Part shown: piece by piece, positions 50,988 to 59,949 of the stretch
Position numbering within the stretch: position 1 is the first letter of the stretch
Layout: every line of letters starts with the position of its first letter
From: Anaerolineae bacterium
GTDB taxonomy: Bacteria > Chloroflexota > Anaerolineae > Aggregatilineales > Phototrophicaceae
Reading direction: 5' to 3'
Length of the DNA stretch: 64,000 bases
Assembly (NCBI GenBank): GCA_022822545.1
Contig: JAJEBE010000054.1
Coordinates: 1 to 64,000 of the forward strand
Notes under the pieces: model-generated
Told to the model about the DNA's origin: nothing
Database searches by the model: none
What the model saw: only the letters and a program-made list of their open reading frames with translations
Translations under genes and position numbers: made by a program

Positions 50988-52462
50988 AGGGTTGCGCTCG
51001 GTGATTCGACGCTTGCTTGAACGCAATTCGCGGGCAAGGCCGCCCGCCAGCCGGCGCGAAGTCGATTGGAAAGCGCGGCGACCACATTTGCGTAGCGGTC
51101 GTCTTCGGCGATATTTTCAATTTCGGCTTGGTTGCGGCTGTGATCATACAACTCGTTCGATAGGACTGCGCCAGTGCGGAAGTCTTGCCATTCGGTGTAG
51201 CGGTAGCGGTCCGTGCGCATAGTATAGCCCATGACGTCCGGCTCGCCCTCATAGGCCCAGGGGCGAGGGAACTGGCTAAACGCGGCGGCTTTCCATGGCA
51301 GGCTCGGGTCATGCAGAAGCGGGGCCAAACTGATGCCTTCAAGCTCTTCCCGCTGAGGCAAACCGCAGCAATCGACCAATGTGGGATAGATATCAACGAA
51401 TTCGACCAAAGCGTCGCATTCGCCCGCCTGCTTGCCGGGAGCGGATATGATCAAGGGCGCGCGTGTATCCAACTCATAGTTTGTGGTTTTGCACCAGAGC
51501 GATTTTTCGCCGAGGTGGTAACCGTGATCGCCCCAAAGGACGATGATGGTATTGGTCAGGAGTTCTTGTTGTTCGAGGGCGTCCAAGAGTTTGCCCACTT
51601 GCGCGTCCATATAACTGACGCAAGCGTAGTAACCCTGCCTGAGCCGCCGGATGAGATCGTCGGAGAGCGGGCCATCCGCGGGAACATCGGCATAGCCGCG
51701 CAACTCCTTGCTGTTGTGCCAAGCGAAATCCGGAATCCCGGCCGGCTTGTCCGGGTTCTCCGGCGGGGGAATCGCGTCGCGATCGTACAGATCCCAGTAG
51801 CGCTTGGGCGCGCTGAAGGGCAGGTGAGGTTTGCGAAAGCCGACCGCCAGGAAAAACGGTTGCTCGCCAAATTCCGCCAGCAGTTGGCAGGCGGCCTCCG
51901 CCACTTTGCCATCGCCGTAGGCATTATCGGGCACATCAGCGGCTTCAGTGGCCGCCATTTTGAAACCGGGCCACTTGTCCGCCTGGGGCGCCTGATTCTC
52001 CGGCAGGAGGTAGTCCGCGCTTTTCCAGACAACGTTGAGCATGGCTTGGGCCGACCAAGATTGATGGTCCTGTGTTTTGGGCGAGCCGTGGTAGATCTTG
52101 CCGACCGAACGCGCGTTGTATCCCTGCTGCTTGAAGTATTCGGGCAGCGTGATCACATTCGGCTTTGCCCGGCGGAAATGTGTGCCTGCGCCGAATTGCG
52201 GCAATTCGGCTAGGGCCGGCGGAAGCTCCTGGCGGAAGTGGGATTTCAAATCCCATACTTTGATCGTATCCGGGCGCAATCCCGTCATCAACGAGGCGCG
52301 CGACGGATTGCAGACGGCTTGTTGGCAATAGGCGCGTTTGAATACCATGCCGCGGGCGGCGAGCCGATCGATGTGGGGGGTGATGGCATTGTCATCGCCG
52401 TAGCAGCCGAGGGCGGTTCGTAAATCGTCTACAGCGATGAAGAGCACGTTCGGCTTTTTCAT
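50984..52462 (-). CDS. Iduronate-2-sulfatase-like S1 sulfatase, sulfatase C
   Basis: The 492-residue sulfatase starts MKKPNVLFIAVDDLRTALGC and carries CNPSR at Cys51. It also has the iduronate-2-sulfatase-like stretches LMTGLRPDTIKVWDL, YFKQQGYNARSVGKIYHG, FFLAVGFRKPHLPFSAPKRY and WGDHGYHLGEKSLWCK. In that group the enzymes remove 2-O-sulfate from uronic acids, for example in heparan or dermatan fragments. The assignment is by similarity only. There is no signal peptide. The gene lies between the binding-protein and permease genes of system 3, an unusual position that argues for a direct role in using the imported glycan. The ATG at 52462 is preferred over an upstream TTG. Confidence 0.92.
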   Translation of the reverse strand: MKKPNVLFIAVDDLRTALGCYGDDNAITPHIDRLAARGMVFKRAYCQQAVCNPSRASLMTGLRPDTIKVWDLKSHFRQELPPALAELPQFGAGTHFRRAKPNVITLPEYFKQQGYNARSVGKIYHGSPKTQDHQSWSAQAMLNVVWKSADYLLPENQAPQADKWPGFKMAATEAADVPDNAYGDGKVAEAACQLLAEFGEQPFFLAVGFRKPHLPFSAPKRYWDLYDRDAIPPPENPDKPAGIPDFAWHNSKELRGYADVPADGPLSDDLIRRLRQGYYACVSYMDAQVGKLLDALEQQELLTNTIIVLWGDHGYHLGEKSLWCKTTNYELDTRAPLIISAPGKQAGECDALVEFVDIYPTLVDCCGLPQREELEGISLAPLLHDPSLPWKAAAFSQFPRPWAYEGEPDVMGYTMRTDRYRYTEWQDFRTGAVLSNELYDHSRNQAEIENIAEDDRYANVVAALSNRLRAGWRAALPANCVQASVESPSATL

Positions 52463-52544
52463 TGAGTTCCAATGCGCCAAGGCGAAAACCGCGAAACGCC
52501 AGGGCCGGTCAGATTGCTATTGAAATCCTGTTCAAAATGACGGA

Positions 52545-52572
52545 GGCGGGAGACCGGGTTCAGCCTCCCGCC
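52545..52572 (-). terminator. Intercistronic hairpin after binding-protein gene 3
   Basis: On the minus strand GGCGGGAG, a 12-base loop and CTCCCGCC: an 8-bp GC stem 16 bases past the binding-protein stop and upstream of sulfatase C. There is no T-tract. Confidence 0.65.
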
Positions 52573-52588
52573 ATAAGCAGTTGTTGGA

Positions 52589-54049
52589 CTAGCCGCCAGT
52601 CAGTTCGTTGTATTGGGCGGTGATCGCGTTGGTCCAGTCATCAACGCCGGCGCGTTGCAGGTCGTTCATGAAGTCGTCCCATTGATCGAGCGGGCGCTGA
52701 CCGGTGATGAATAGAATGGTCTGCTCATCCAGCAGGCGCGTAATATCGCCGAGGGTCGGCACTTCATCGGCGACTCGGCTGAGGTTGTAAGCGACGCCGC
52801 CGTCAAAGGGCCACTTGGCATCGCCCAGGTCGATCAGCTGTCCACCGAGATACTCGACATGCCAGGCGCGCGAGGGATCGTCCAGGCTGTAGCGGATTTC
52901 GATGTTGAGGTTGGGCAGCATGTATTCGCTGACGTAACCAAAGCTCAAATCCGGACCGACCACCCGGTTTTCCTCATCGAGGTAGTCCCACATCTCGCCT
53001 TTGATGCCGTAGCGCGCGGTCAACTGATTGTCAGTCGTGTCGGCGCTGTAGACCCAGTCCATGAACTGGATAACCGCGGCCGGGTTGGCTGCCTTGCGCG
53101 TGACGACGTAGGCGCTGGCGTTCTGCGGCCGGGCGGTGGCGATGTAACCCATGTCAGTGGTGATGCTGGTGCGCGCCCAGGCGATGCCTTCACAGCCGCT
53201 TTCGATTTGCGGCGTGATCAGCGTGATGCGCGAGTACCAGCCCATCCATACGCCCAGATTGCAGGTGCGGAACAACTCTGGCGCGTCGAAGCGAGTGAAG
53301 GTATCGGGGAAGAAATAACCCGCTTCCCACCAGGAATTCAGCTCGGTCACCCAATCGAGGACGCCCGGTTGCATGACCCAGGGTTTGACCATACCATCGT
53401 CAGGATCTTGCCAGTTGGAGAAACCGTTGGGGGTGAAGCCGCCGAGGGTCGTCCAGCGAACATCCTGCGGGCGGGTGGCGATCATGGCTTCGGGGTTATG
53501 CGCCTGGAAGGCTTCGATGGTCGCTTCCAACTCATCCCAGGTTGTGGGCACGTCCAAGCCGAGTTCGTCAAGCCAATCCTGGCGGACCCAGGTGATGTAA
53601 GGGCTGGTCGGCGTTGAACGCGGGATGCCCATGATCTCGCCATCGGCGTTGCGCATGATGTCCCATTGCTGTTCGGGGATGACCTGCATGATGTTCTGAC
53701 CGTGTTCGGCGAGCAGATCAGTAATCGGAATAATCGCCATGGCGTAGTCGTGCCAGCCATTGCCCGGCGCCTGGAAGAGGTCGACCGGGTCGCTGGAACC
53801 GAGCAGCAGATTCAACTGTTCGGTAGCGCTGGCGGCGCCGCCTGGAACGATCGTGACCGGCCGAACGCCCGATTGCTCGGCGATATGGTCTTGCACCCGT
53901 TGCAATACATCTGGGTCGCTGCCGCCGGCATCGAATTGGAGCGTGCCGGAATTGTTGAATATGTAGATAACTGGTTCGTCTTGGGCAATTGCCGTGGGCA
54001 AGACCAAGATGAGAACTAAGAGAAGTACCGCCAATCGTGTCTTACGCAT
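52589..54049 (-). CDS. ABC transporter substrate-binding protein (LplA/YtcQ-like), system 3
   Basis: The 486-residue binding protein heads the ten-gene minus-strand operon. The signal peptide core LAVLLLVLILVLPTAIA has a cleavage site near IAQD and no lipobox. Stretches such as PVDLFQAPGNGWHDYAMAII, MGIPRSTPTSPYITWVRQDW and AYVVTRKAANPAAVIQFMDW fit the large LplA/YtcQ-type group. The start at ATG 54049 is fixed by AAGGAG seven bases before it. This group includes receptors for charged disaccharides from glycosaminoglycans and pectins. The true ligand here is unknown. Confidence 0.92.
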   Translation of the reverse strand: MRKTRLAVLLLVLILVLPTAIAQDEPVIYIFNNSGTLQFDAGGSDPDVLQRVQDHIAEQSGVRPVTIVPGGAASATEQLNLLLGSSDPVDLFQAPGNGWHDYAMAIIPITDLLAEHGQNIMQVIPEQQWDIMRNADGEIMGIPRSTPTSPYITWVRQDWLDELGLDVPTTWDELEATIEAFQAHNPEAMIATRPQDVRWTTLGGFTPNGFSNWQDPDDGMVKPWVMQPGVLDWVTELNSWWEAGYFFPDTFTRFDAPELFRTCNLGVWMGWYSRITLITPQIESGCEGIAWARTSITTDMGYIATARPQNASAYVVTRKAANPAAVIQFMDWVYSADTTDNQLTARYGIKGEMWDYLDEENRVVGPDLSFGYVSEYMLPNLNIEIRYSLDDPSRAWHVEYLGGQLIDLGDAKWPFDGGVAYNLSRVADEVPTLGDITRLLDEQTILFITGQRPLDQWDDFMNDLQRAGVDDWTNAITAQYNELTGG

Positions 54050-54132
54050 TTTAGTCTCCTTAGAATAGTCAAGGTCTTCAGTATGAATGAACTGCAACCG
54101 GTATTGTGGGCGAGTCACCTCCTCGGCCTCAT

Positions 54133-54149
54133 ATTCGCGCAAGCGCGGA
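54133..54149. promoter_or_regulatory. Imperfect palindrome in the system 3 leader
   Basis: TTCGCGCAAGCGCGGAA: inverted halves around a central A. It lies downstream of the start site near 54190, where a LacI-type repressor could act. Inference only. Confidence 0.25.
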
Positions 54150-54196
54150 ACATGTGAAAGAATTGATCAGCGATGATCCTTTGCGCATGAATGGGA

Positions 54197-54225
54197 ACTA
54201 TAGCGAAAGGAAAATGGCCTGTCAA
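54197..54225 (-). promoter_or_regulatory. Strong promoter of the sulfatase/sialidase operon
   Basis: On the minus strand a consensus TTGACA (54225-54220), 17 bp and TATAGT (54202-54197). The start near 54190 gives a leader of about 140 bases. Confidence 0.7.
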
Positions 54226-54420
54226 AGAGTTGGTGAAAGATTCTTGCCGTCCTTCGCTCCGTCGCGAATTATCGCGCGTCGGGGAGAATCTATCTTAGGC
54301 GCAGCCATTTCTTAACCTCTCAGGCAATGGGCAACGTGTCTTGGCCGGCGCATATTGGTTTGCAGGCTGGCAGGAATGCGGTATATTCGCTGCTTAATGG
54401 ATAACAGTTCCTGAAGTGAC

Positions 54421-54448
54421 TTGGCTTGCGGTGGAGTATGACTAAAAT
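54421..54448 (+). promoter_or_regulatory. Candidate promoter of the GH127 operon
   Basis: TTGGCT (54421-54426), 16 bp, TAAAAT (54443-54448), about 50 bases before the ATG. With the divergent promoter at 54197 it explains the 447-bp intergenic region, in which no gene is seen. Confidence 0.45.
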
Positions 54449-54496
54449 TCCGCTTATTGGAACTTGCGCCGCTACGCCGGAAGAAAGGGGTATGCT

Positions 54497-56437
54497 ATGG
54501 AAAATATTGCGCCGAAGCCGATTCCGCTTAAGCACGTAGCCATTGAAGGGGGCTTCTGGGCGGAACGTCAGCGCGTCAACCGTGAACGAACGATCCCCGC
54601 GATATACCGGAAGCTGGAAGAGACCGGTCGGATAAAAGCCTGGTCCGGCATTCGGACTCATGAGATGCCGCGCGAGCGTTCGGTCGTGCACATGTTTTGG
54701 GATTCGGATACGGGCAAGTGGCTGGAGTCAGTTGCTTACAGCCTGGCGACGCATCCTGACCCGGAGCTCAAAAGCATTGCCGATGAGTTGATAGACGCGA
54801 TAGAAGGCGCGCAGCAGGGCGATGGTTATCTGAATACGTATTTCCCGCTCTTGGATCCGGCCGGCAAATGGGCGAATCTCCGCGACTGGCACGAACTCTA
54901 CAACGCCGGTCACCTTATCGAAGGTGCGGTGGCGTATTTCCAGGCGACCGGCGAGCGCAAAATGTTGGAGGTATTAAGGCGCTTTGCCGACTGCATCGAC
55001 GCCACTTTCGGCGCTGAGGAAGGAAAACTGCGCGGTTACCCGGGGCATCCGGAAATTGAGCTTGCCCTGGTTAAGCTCTATCGCGAGACGGGCGAAGAGC
55101 GTTATCTGGAACTGGCGCGATATTTTGTCGATGAACGGGGGCGGGCGCCGCACTACTTCGACCTGGAGGCGGCCAAGCGCGGCGAATCGCGCGAAGATTT
55201 CTGGGCGCAGACCTACCGCTATTGTCAAGCCCATGCGCCCTTGCGCGAGCAGACCGAGGCCAATGGCCATGCCGTGCGCGCCTGCTATTTGTATGCCGGC
55301 ATTGCCGATATCGCTTTGGAGACCGGCGATGAAGAATTACTGACCTTGTCTCGCCGACTCTGGGATGATCTGACGCAGCGGCAAATGTACCTGCATGGCG
55401 GCGTCGGTCCATCGCATTCCAACGAGGGCTTCACCTTCGCTTACGATATGCCCACCGAGACCGCTTACGCCGAGACCTGCGCCGCTATCGCTTTGGCATT
55501 CTGGGCGCAGCGCATGTTCCATCTTGATCCGGACAGCCGCTATATCGATATCATGGAGCGCGCCATCTACAACGGCAGCCTCAGCGGCCTGTCCTTGGAC
55601 GGCGTCGGATTCTTCTACGCCAATCCGCTGGCGGCCTATCCCGGCGTCAATCCGATGGGGCGCTGGAGCGGCATCCTCGATAGCGGTCACTTTCGGCGCG
55701 TGGACTGGTTTTTCTGTCCCTGCTGCCCGCCGAATATCTCCCGCTTGATCGCGAGCATCGGCGAATATTCTTATTCGCAGCAGGGAAGCCGCATATACGT
55801 GCAGCTATATCACGAAAACTCGGTGACGCTTGCTATCGGCGGACAGAGTTTGCGGTTGGAGCAAGTGACAGAATACCCTTGGGACGGCGCTATCGCGTTT
55901 CAGGTCAATGCTGAGCAGCCTCTGAGTTTCGAGTTGGCGCTGCGGATTCCGGACTGGTGCGGCGAATTTGCAGTATCCTTGAACGGAGTAAGGCAGGCGG
56001 TTTCAGTGGAAAAGGGTTATGCCCTGGTATCGCGCGAGTGGACCGATGGCGACAGGCTCGAATTGCTATTGGCGATGCCGGTTGAGCGTGTGCTGCCGCA
56101 TCGTGAAATCAGGCAAGTGGCGGGGCAGGTCGCTTTGCAACGCGGGCCGCTGATTTATTGTCTGGAAGAAGCCGATAATGGTCCGCGTTTGGCGAATGTC
56201 TGTATTCCATCGACAGCGAAACTCGAAGCGGTTTTCGATGGCGAGCTGTTCGGAGGCGTGGCCGTGATTGATGGCGAGGCGCTCAGAATTGAGCCGTCGC
56301 CGGAAAACTCAGCCTTGTATCGTTTTCACAGTCGCGAGCAGGTTGCGGAATCCGCATTTCGTTTTCGGGCGATACCGTATTATCTGTGGGCGAATCGCGA
56401 GCCGGGCGAGATGCGCGTCTGGCTGCGGTCATGTTAA
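54497..56437 (+). CDS. GH127-type beta-L-arabinofuranosidase (DUF1680)
   Basis: The 646-residue protein is a full-length GH127/DUF1680 member: an (alpha/alpha)6 barrel followed by beta-sandwich domains. The N-terminal GGFWAERQRVNRERTIPAIY, GDGYLNTYF, LYNAGHLIEGAVAYF and TETAYAETCAAIALAFW are characteristic. The metal-thiolate active site is FFCPCCPPNISRLIASIGEY (about 408-427), with the nucleophilic Cys in the CCPPN group and the Glu in TAYAETC. Known members cleave beta-L-arabinofuranosides, and relatives act on other furanosides. It has no signal peptide, so the sugar is probably taken up by system 4 first. The ATG at 54497 has AAGGGG upstream. Confidence 0.92.
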   Translation: MENIAPKPIPLKHVAIEGGFWAERQRVNRERTIPAIYRKLEETGRIKAWSGIRTHEMPRERSVVHMFWDSDTGKWLESVAYSLATHPDPELKSIADELIDAIEGAQQGDGYLNTYFPLLDPAGKWANLRDWHELYNAGHLIEGAVAYFQATGERKMLEVLRRFADCIDATFGAEEGKLRGYPGHPEIELALVKLYRETGEERYLELARYFVDERGRAPHYFDLEAAKRGESREDFWAQTYRYCQAHAPLREQTEANGHAVRACYLYAGIADIALETGDEELLTLSRRLWDDLTQRQMYLHGGVGPSHSNEGFTFAYDMPTETAYAETCAAIALAFWAQRMFHLDPDSRYIDIMERAIYNGSLSGLSLDGVGFFYANPLAAYPGVNPMGRWSGILDSGHFRRVDWFFCPCCPPNISRLIASIGEYSYSQQGSRIYVQLYHENSVTLAIGGQSLRLEQVTEYPWDGAIAFQVNAEQPLSFELALRIPDWCGEFAVSLNGVRQAVSVEKGYALVSREWTDGDRLELLLAMPVERVLPHREIRQVAGQVALQRGPLIYCLEEADNGPRLANVCIPSTAKLEAVFDGELFGGVAVIDGEALRIEPSPENSALYRFHSREQVAESAFRFRAIPYYLWANREPGEMRVWLRSC

Positions 56438-56530
56438 TATGTGGGATGTGCCCGGGTGCGCGAGCTTGTGTCAGCCCGGGTTGTGTTACGAGTATTACTG
56501 AGAATATGTTAGTTCAATGAGGAGAAAGTC

Positions 56531-57904
56531 ATGAGCATTTCACGTAGAGAATTTTTACGGTTGACGGGCTCGTCGGCGACGGCGGCGGCATTCTTGTCGC
56601 GGCTGGGCCATATGAACCCGGCGCTGGCGCAAGATGTCACCACGATCACATTCGGTGGTTGGGGCGGCGTCGCTGAGGACGAAGGCGTCAAAGCGGCTAT
56701 CGAGGTCTTTGAAGCGGAAAACGACGATATTCAGGTGGAATGGCAGCATACACCTGATGCGGGCGAATACGGGCGCATCCTGCTCTCCAGCTTTGCCGCG
56801 GGCACTGCGCCGGACACGGGCTTTATTCTGTCGGACAATTACGAGACTTTGGCTGTGGGCGGCGCGCTGATGGACATCACTGACTTGGTCAAGAATGATC
56901 CACTTCTGGGACAGCCCAACTACTTCATCGAGCCGCAGGAATCCAACCGCTGTGAGGTCAACGGGCGCTGGTACGGCATCGGCTCTACTTGGGTTGCCCA
57001 TCACTTCTACTACAACGCCGAAATGTTTGAGGCTGAAGGCATCACACCGCCGGGATTCCAGGACGATGAGATCTGGGAATGGGAAGAATTTCTGGAAATC
57101 TGCAAGGTCTTCACCAAAGACAGCAGCGGTCGTCATCCGGGCGATGCCGGATTCGATAGTGAAGACATCGTTCAATGGGCGGTTGACTGGCCTTTCTGGT
57201 GGATGCCCCTGGGGTTGGCTGCCCATGCCAACGGCGGCGAATTTCTCACCGAGGAGGGATTGATCGGGCTGGACTCACCGGAAGCGATGGAGGGTTTGCA
57301 GCGTATTTCGGATTTGGTGCACAAGCATCATGTCGCGCCGCGCAGCGCTGCCCTGGCCAGCCTGGGCATGAATAATGTGCAAATGGTCGATACCGGCCGC
57401 CTCGCCATGGCGGTGGACGGCTCCTGGGCGCTGTCCTGGATGAACCCGTCGCTGATGAATGTCGCTATGGGCACTGGCGCGCTGCCGAAGATGGCGCAGC
57501 CCGCGAGCATCATGCAGGCGCATTTCCACTCGGTGCTGTCGTCTACGGAACATCCGGAGGAAGCCTGGCGCTGGGTACGCTTCCTGGCGACGCCATTCTA
57601 CCAGGAGCATTTCTGCAAGATTGGCTTGTGGATCCCCAACCAGTCCGCCATGCTGACCGAAGAAGGCTTGAAGGGCTGGATCCGCGAGGGCATCCATCCG
57701 CCGAACTATTCGCAATTCGCCACCGACTATTTGCCGAAGCATGGCGTTGCCGTGGCGATACCGCCGGGTTACATTGAAGCGGCCAACGACTATATCAATC
57801 CGGCTTTTGAAGCGCTGGCAAACGGCGAAATGGCTGTGGATGTCATGCCTGACGCCGTGCGCGCGGCAAACGATATCTTGACGGCGGCCAAGGAAGACAT
57901 GTAA
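56531..57904 (+). CDS. Tat-exported ABC sugar-binding protein, system 4
   Basis: The 457-residue family 1 binding protein carries a twin-arginine signal, MSISRREFLRLTGSSATAAA, with cleavage near ALAQD (about residue 34). It would thus be folded before export by the Tat system, unlike the three Sec-type binding proteins of the window. The mature part shows ITFGGWGGVAEDEGVKAAIE, GTAPDTGFILSDNYETLAVG and AMAVDGSWALSWM. GAGGAG precedes the ATG at 56531. It follows the GH127 gene by 93 bp and probably shares its transcript. Tat export may mean that a cofactor or metal is bound in the cytoplasm, but this is speculation. Confidence 0.92.
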   Translation: MSISRREFLRLTGSSATAAAFLSRLGHMNPALAQDVTTITFGGWGGVAEDEGVKAAIEVFEAENDDIQVEWQHTPDAGEYGRILLSSFAAGTAPDTGFILSDNYETLAVGGALMDITDLVKNDPLLGQPNYFIEPQESNRCEVNGRWYGIGSTWVAHHFYYNAEMFEAEGITPPGFQDDEIWEWEEFLEICKVFTKDSSGRHPGDAGFDSEDIVQWAVDWPFWWMPLGLAAHANGGEFLTEEGLIGLDSPEAMEGLQRISDLVHKHHVAPRSAALASLGMNNVQMVDTGRLAMAVDGSWALSWMNPSLMNVAMGTGALPKMAQPASIMQAHFHSVLSSTEHPEEAWRWVRFLATPFYQEHFCKIGLWIPNQSAMLTEEGLKGWIREGIHPPNYSQFATDYLPKHGVAVAIPPGYIEAANDYINPAFEALANGEMAVDVMPDAVRAANDILTAAKEDM

Positions 57905-57968
57905 CGCGCCCCAAGACGCCAGGCCGAATTGGCGCGACTGTGGTTCAAAAAGTTTGACATCTGTCCGG

Positions 57969-57994
57969 GCGGGAGAGATCGGAAGCTCTCCCGC
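57969..57994 (+). terminator. Intercistronic hairpin after binding-protein gene 4
   Basis: GCGGGAGAG, an 8-base loop and CTCTCCCGC form a 9-bp stem, with no T-tract. It lies between the binding-protein stop and the permease start. Confidence 0.7.
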
Positions 57995-58028
57995 TTCACC
58001 TATCTGTTCGTTGGATTAACATTAGGTC

Positions 58029-58982
58029 GTGATGTCTTCGCTAAGCGCGCAACGGGAATCAGAACCGGGTTTCTGGCTGAGCCGACAATATAATCGCTTG
58101 ACCCTCAAGCGGCGCCGCACCCTGATGGGTTATGTCTTCATCATGCCTTTTATCCTGGGTTTCTTGATCTGGTGGTTGGGCCCGGCTCTGGTTGCCGGCT
58201 ACTTGACCGTGCACAAATGGAATTTCCTGTCCGCGCCTCGCTTCATCGGGCTGGCCCACTTCGAGAAGCTGGTTTCCGACCCGATACTGGCGCAGAGCCT
58301 CAAGGTCACCATCGTCTTTTCGGCGATATCGGTGCCTCTGGGCTTGGTTTTCGCCTTTTTCCTGGCTAGCTTGATCAACAGCAAATTCCGTTTCATCGCC
58401 ATATTCCGCACCATCTACTTTTTGCCGAGCATCGTGCCTGCGGTAGCAAACGCCATCTTGTGGGCTTGGCTTTTTAATACCGAGTTTGGCTTAATCAACT
58501 ACATCATTCGCGCTTTTGGCGGGCCCAAGATTGGTTGGTTGCAGGACCCCAACTGGGTGATGCTGGCTTTTGTTATCCTGACCGTTTGGGGCGTTGGCGG
58601 GTCGATGATCATTTTCCTGTCCGGCTTGCAAGGCATCCCGCAGATTTTCTATGAAGCGGCGGAAATTGACGGCGCCGGCCGCTGGCAGCGCCTGGTTCAC
58701 GTCACCTTGCCTATGATGTCGCCGATCATCTTCTTTAATCTTGTTATCGGTTTCATCAATTCCTTCCAGGTCTTTGTGAGCGCGCTCTTGATCACCGATG
58801 GCGGACCGCAGCGGGCTACTCTTTTCCTCGTTCTGCATATATGGCGGACGGCCTTTAGCAGTCAAAAGATGGGCTATGCCTCCGTGCTGTCCTGGCTGCT
58901 ATTCGCAATCTTGATGTTGCTGTCGTTCTTTGTCTTCCGTTATATCGGGTCCCGCGTCTACTACGAGAATCCGGGCGAATAG
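58029..58982 (+). CDS. ABC sugar permease, MalF-type, system 4
   Basis: A 317-residue permease with a polar N-terminal tail of about 35 residues, six hydrophobic segments (first [20 protein letters not shown]) and the EAA loop [20 protein letters not shown] (about 214-233). GTG 58029 and ATG 58032 are adjacent starts; neither has a strong Shine-Dalgarno site. The next permease follows after 11 bp. Confidence 0.92.
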   Translation: MMSSLSAQRESEPGFWLSRQYNRLTLKRRRTLMGYVFIMPFILGFLIWWLGPALVAGYLTVHKWNFLSAPRFIGLAHFEKLVSDPILAQSLKVTIVFSAISVPLGLVFAFFLASLINSKFRFIAIFRTIYFLPSIVPAVANAILWAWLFNTEFGLINYIIRAFGGPKIGWLQDPNWVMLAFVILTVWGVGGSMIIFLSGLQGIPQIFYEAAEIDGAGRWQRLVHVTLPMMSPIIFFNLVIGFINSFQVFVSALLITDGGPQRATLFLVLHIWRTAFSSQKMGYASVLSWLLFAILMLLSFFVFRYIGSRVYYENPGE

Positions 58983-58993
58983 GAGAGAGCTTC

Positions 58994-59878
58994 GTGGGAT
59001 TCAGCGAGAAACCCGACAATTTCATGCAAGCCGGTCGCAGCGCGAAATCCCGCATGGACACCTTTTTCCATTGGCTGACGCTGTTTCTCCTGGTGTTCTT
59101 CGCGGTTGTCATGATCACGCCCTTCTTGTGGCTGCTATCAAGCTCGCTGAAAACGCAGATCAACATCTTCCAATTTCCGCCACAGCTCATTCCCGACCCC
59201 TTCATGCCGCAGAATTACGTCTATGCGCTCACGTACAAACCATTCGGGCTTTATTTTCGCAATACGCTGCTTGTCGCTGGCCTGAATGTTTTGGCAGTCG
59301 TGTTCACGTCTTCCTTTTGCGCTTATGGTTTCGCGCGTATGCGCTTCCCCGGGCGCGACTTCTGGTTTGGCATCGTGATGGCGACGCTGTTCTTGCCCTA
59401 CGCTGTATTGTTGGTGCCGAGCTTCATCATCTTCTCGCGTCTGGGCTGGGTGGATACTTTCCTCCCGTTGGTGGTGCCGCCGTTCTTCGGTGGCGGCGCC
59501 TTCAATATTTTCCTCATGCGGCAATTTTTCCGCACGATACCGGAGGAAATCGCCGATGCGGCGCGGATTGACGGCTGCAGCGAGTTCGGCGTCTATTGGC
59601 GGATCATGCTGCCGCTATCCAAGCCGGCGTTGATCACCATTGCCATATTCACCTTCTTATTCGCTTGGAATGATCTGATTGGTCCGATGACCTACCTGCG
59701 CTCGCCGGACAATTTCACGATCGCGGTAGGGCTGGCTTCCTTCCGCAGCCAGACGGATATCCATTGGGATCTGCAGTTGGCAGCCTCAACAGCGGTGACC
59801 TTGCCCGTCATCGTGTTATTTTTCCTGGCGCAGCGTTACTTCATACAGGGCGTCGTCATGACCGGGTTGAAGGGCTAG
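58994..59878 (+). CDS. ABC sugar permease, MalG-type, system 4
   Basis: A 294-residue permease, GTG start behind GGAGAG. It has six hydrophobic segments, the EAA loop [20 protein letters not shown] (about 191-210) and the tail [13 protein letters not shown]. It is the last gene of the GH127 operon. The 71 bp after it contain a 7-bp dyad (ATCGGCG at 59884, CGCCGAT at 59909) that may end both this operon and the convergent liv operon. Confidence 0.93.
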   Translation: MGFSEKPDNFMQAGRSAKSRMDTFFHWLTLFLLVFFAVVMITPFLWLLSSSLKTQINIFQFPPQLIPDPFMPQNYVYALTYKPFGLYFRNTLLVAGLNVLAVVFTSSFCAYGFARMRFPGRDFWFGIVMATLFLPYAVLLVPSFIIFSRLGWVDTFLPLVVPPFFGGGAFNIFLMRQFFRTIPEEIADAARIDGCSEFGVYWRIMLPLSKPALITIAIFTFLFAWNDLIGPMTYLRSPDNFTIAVGLASFRSQTDIHWDLQLAASTAVTLPVIVLFFLAQRYFIQGVVMTGLKG

Positions 59879-59949
59879 CAGTCATCGGCGCGGCGGAAGT
59901 CGCGCGACCGCCGATCAGACAGATTATCTACAGGCGTTGGAATGCGGCA

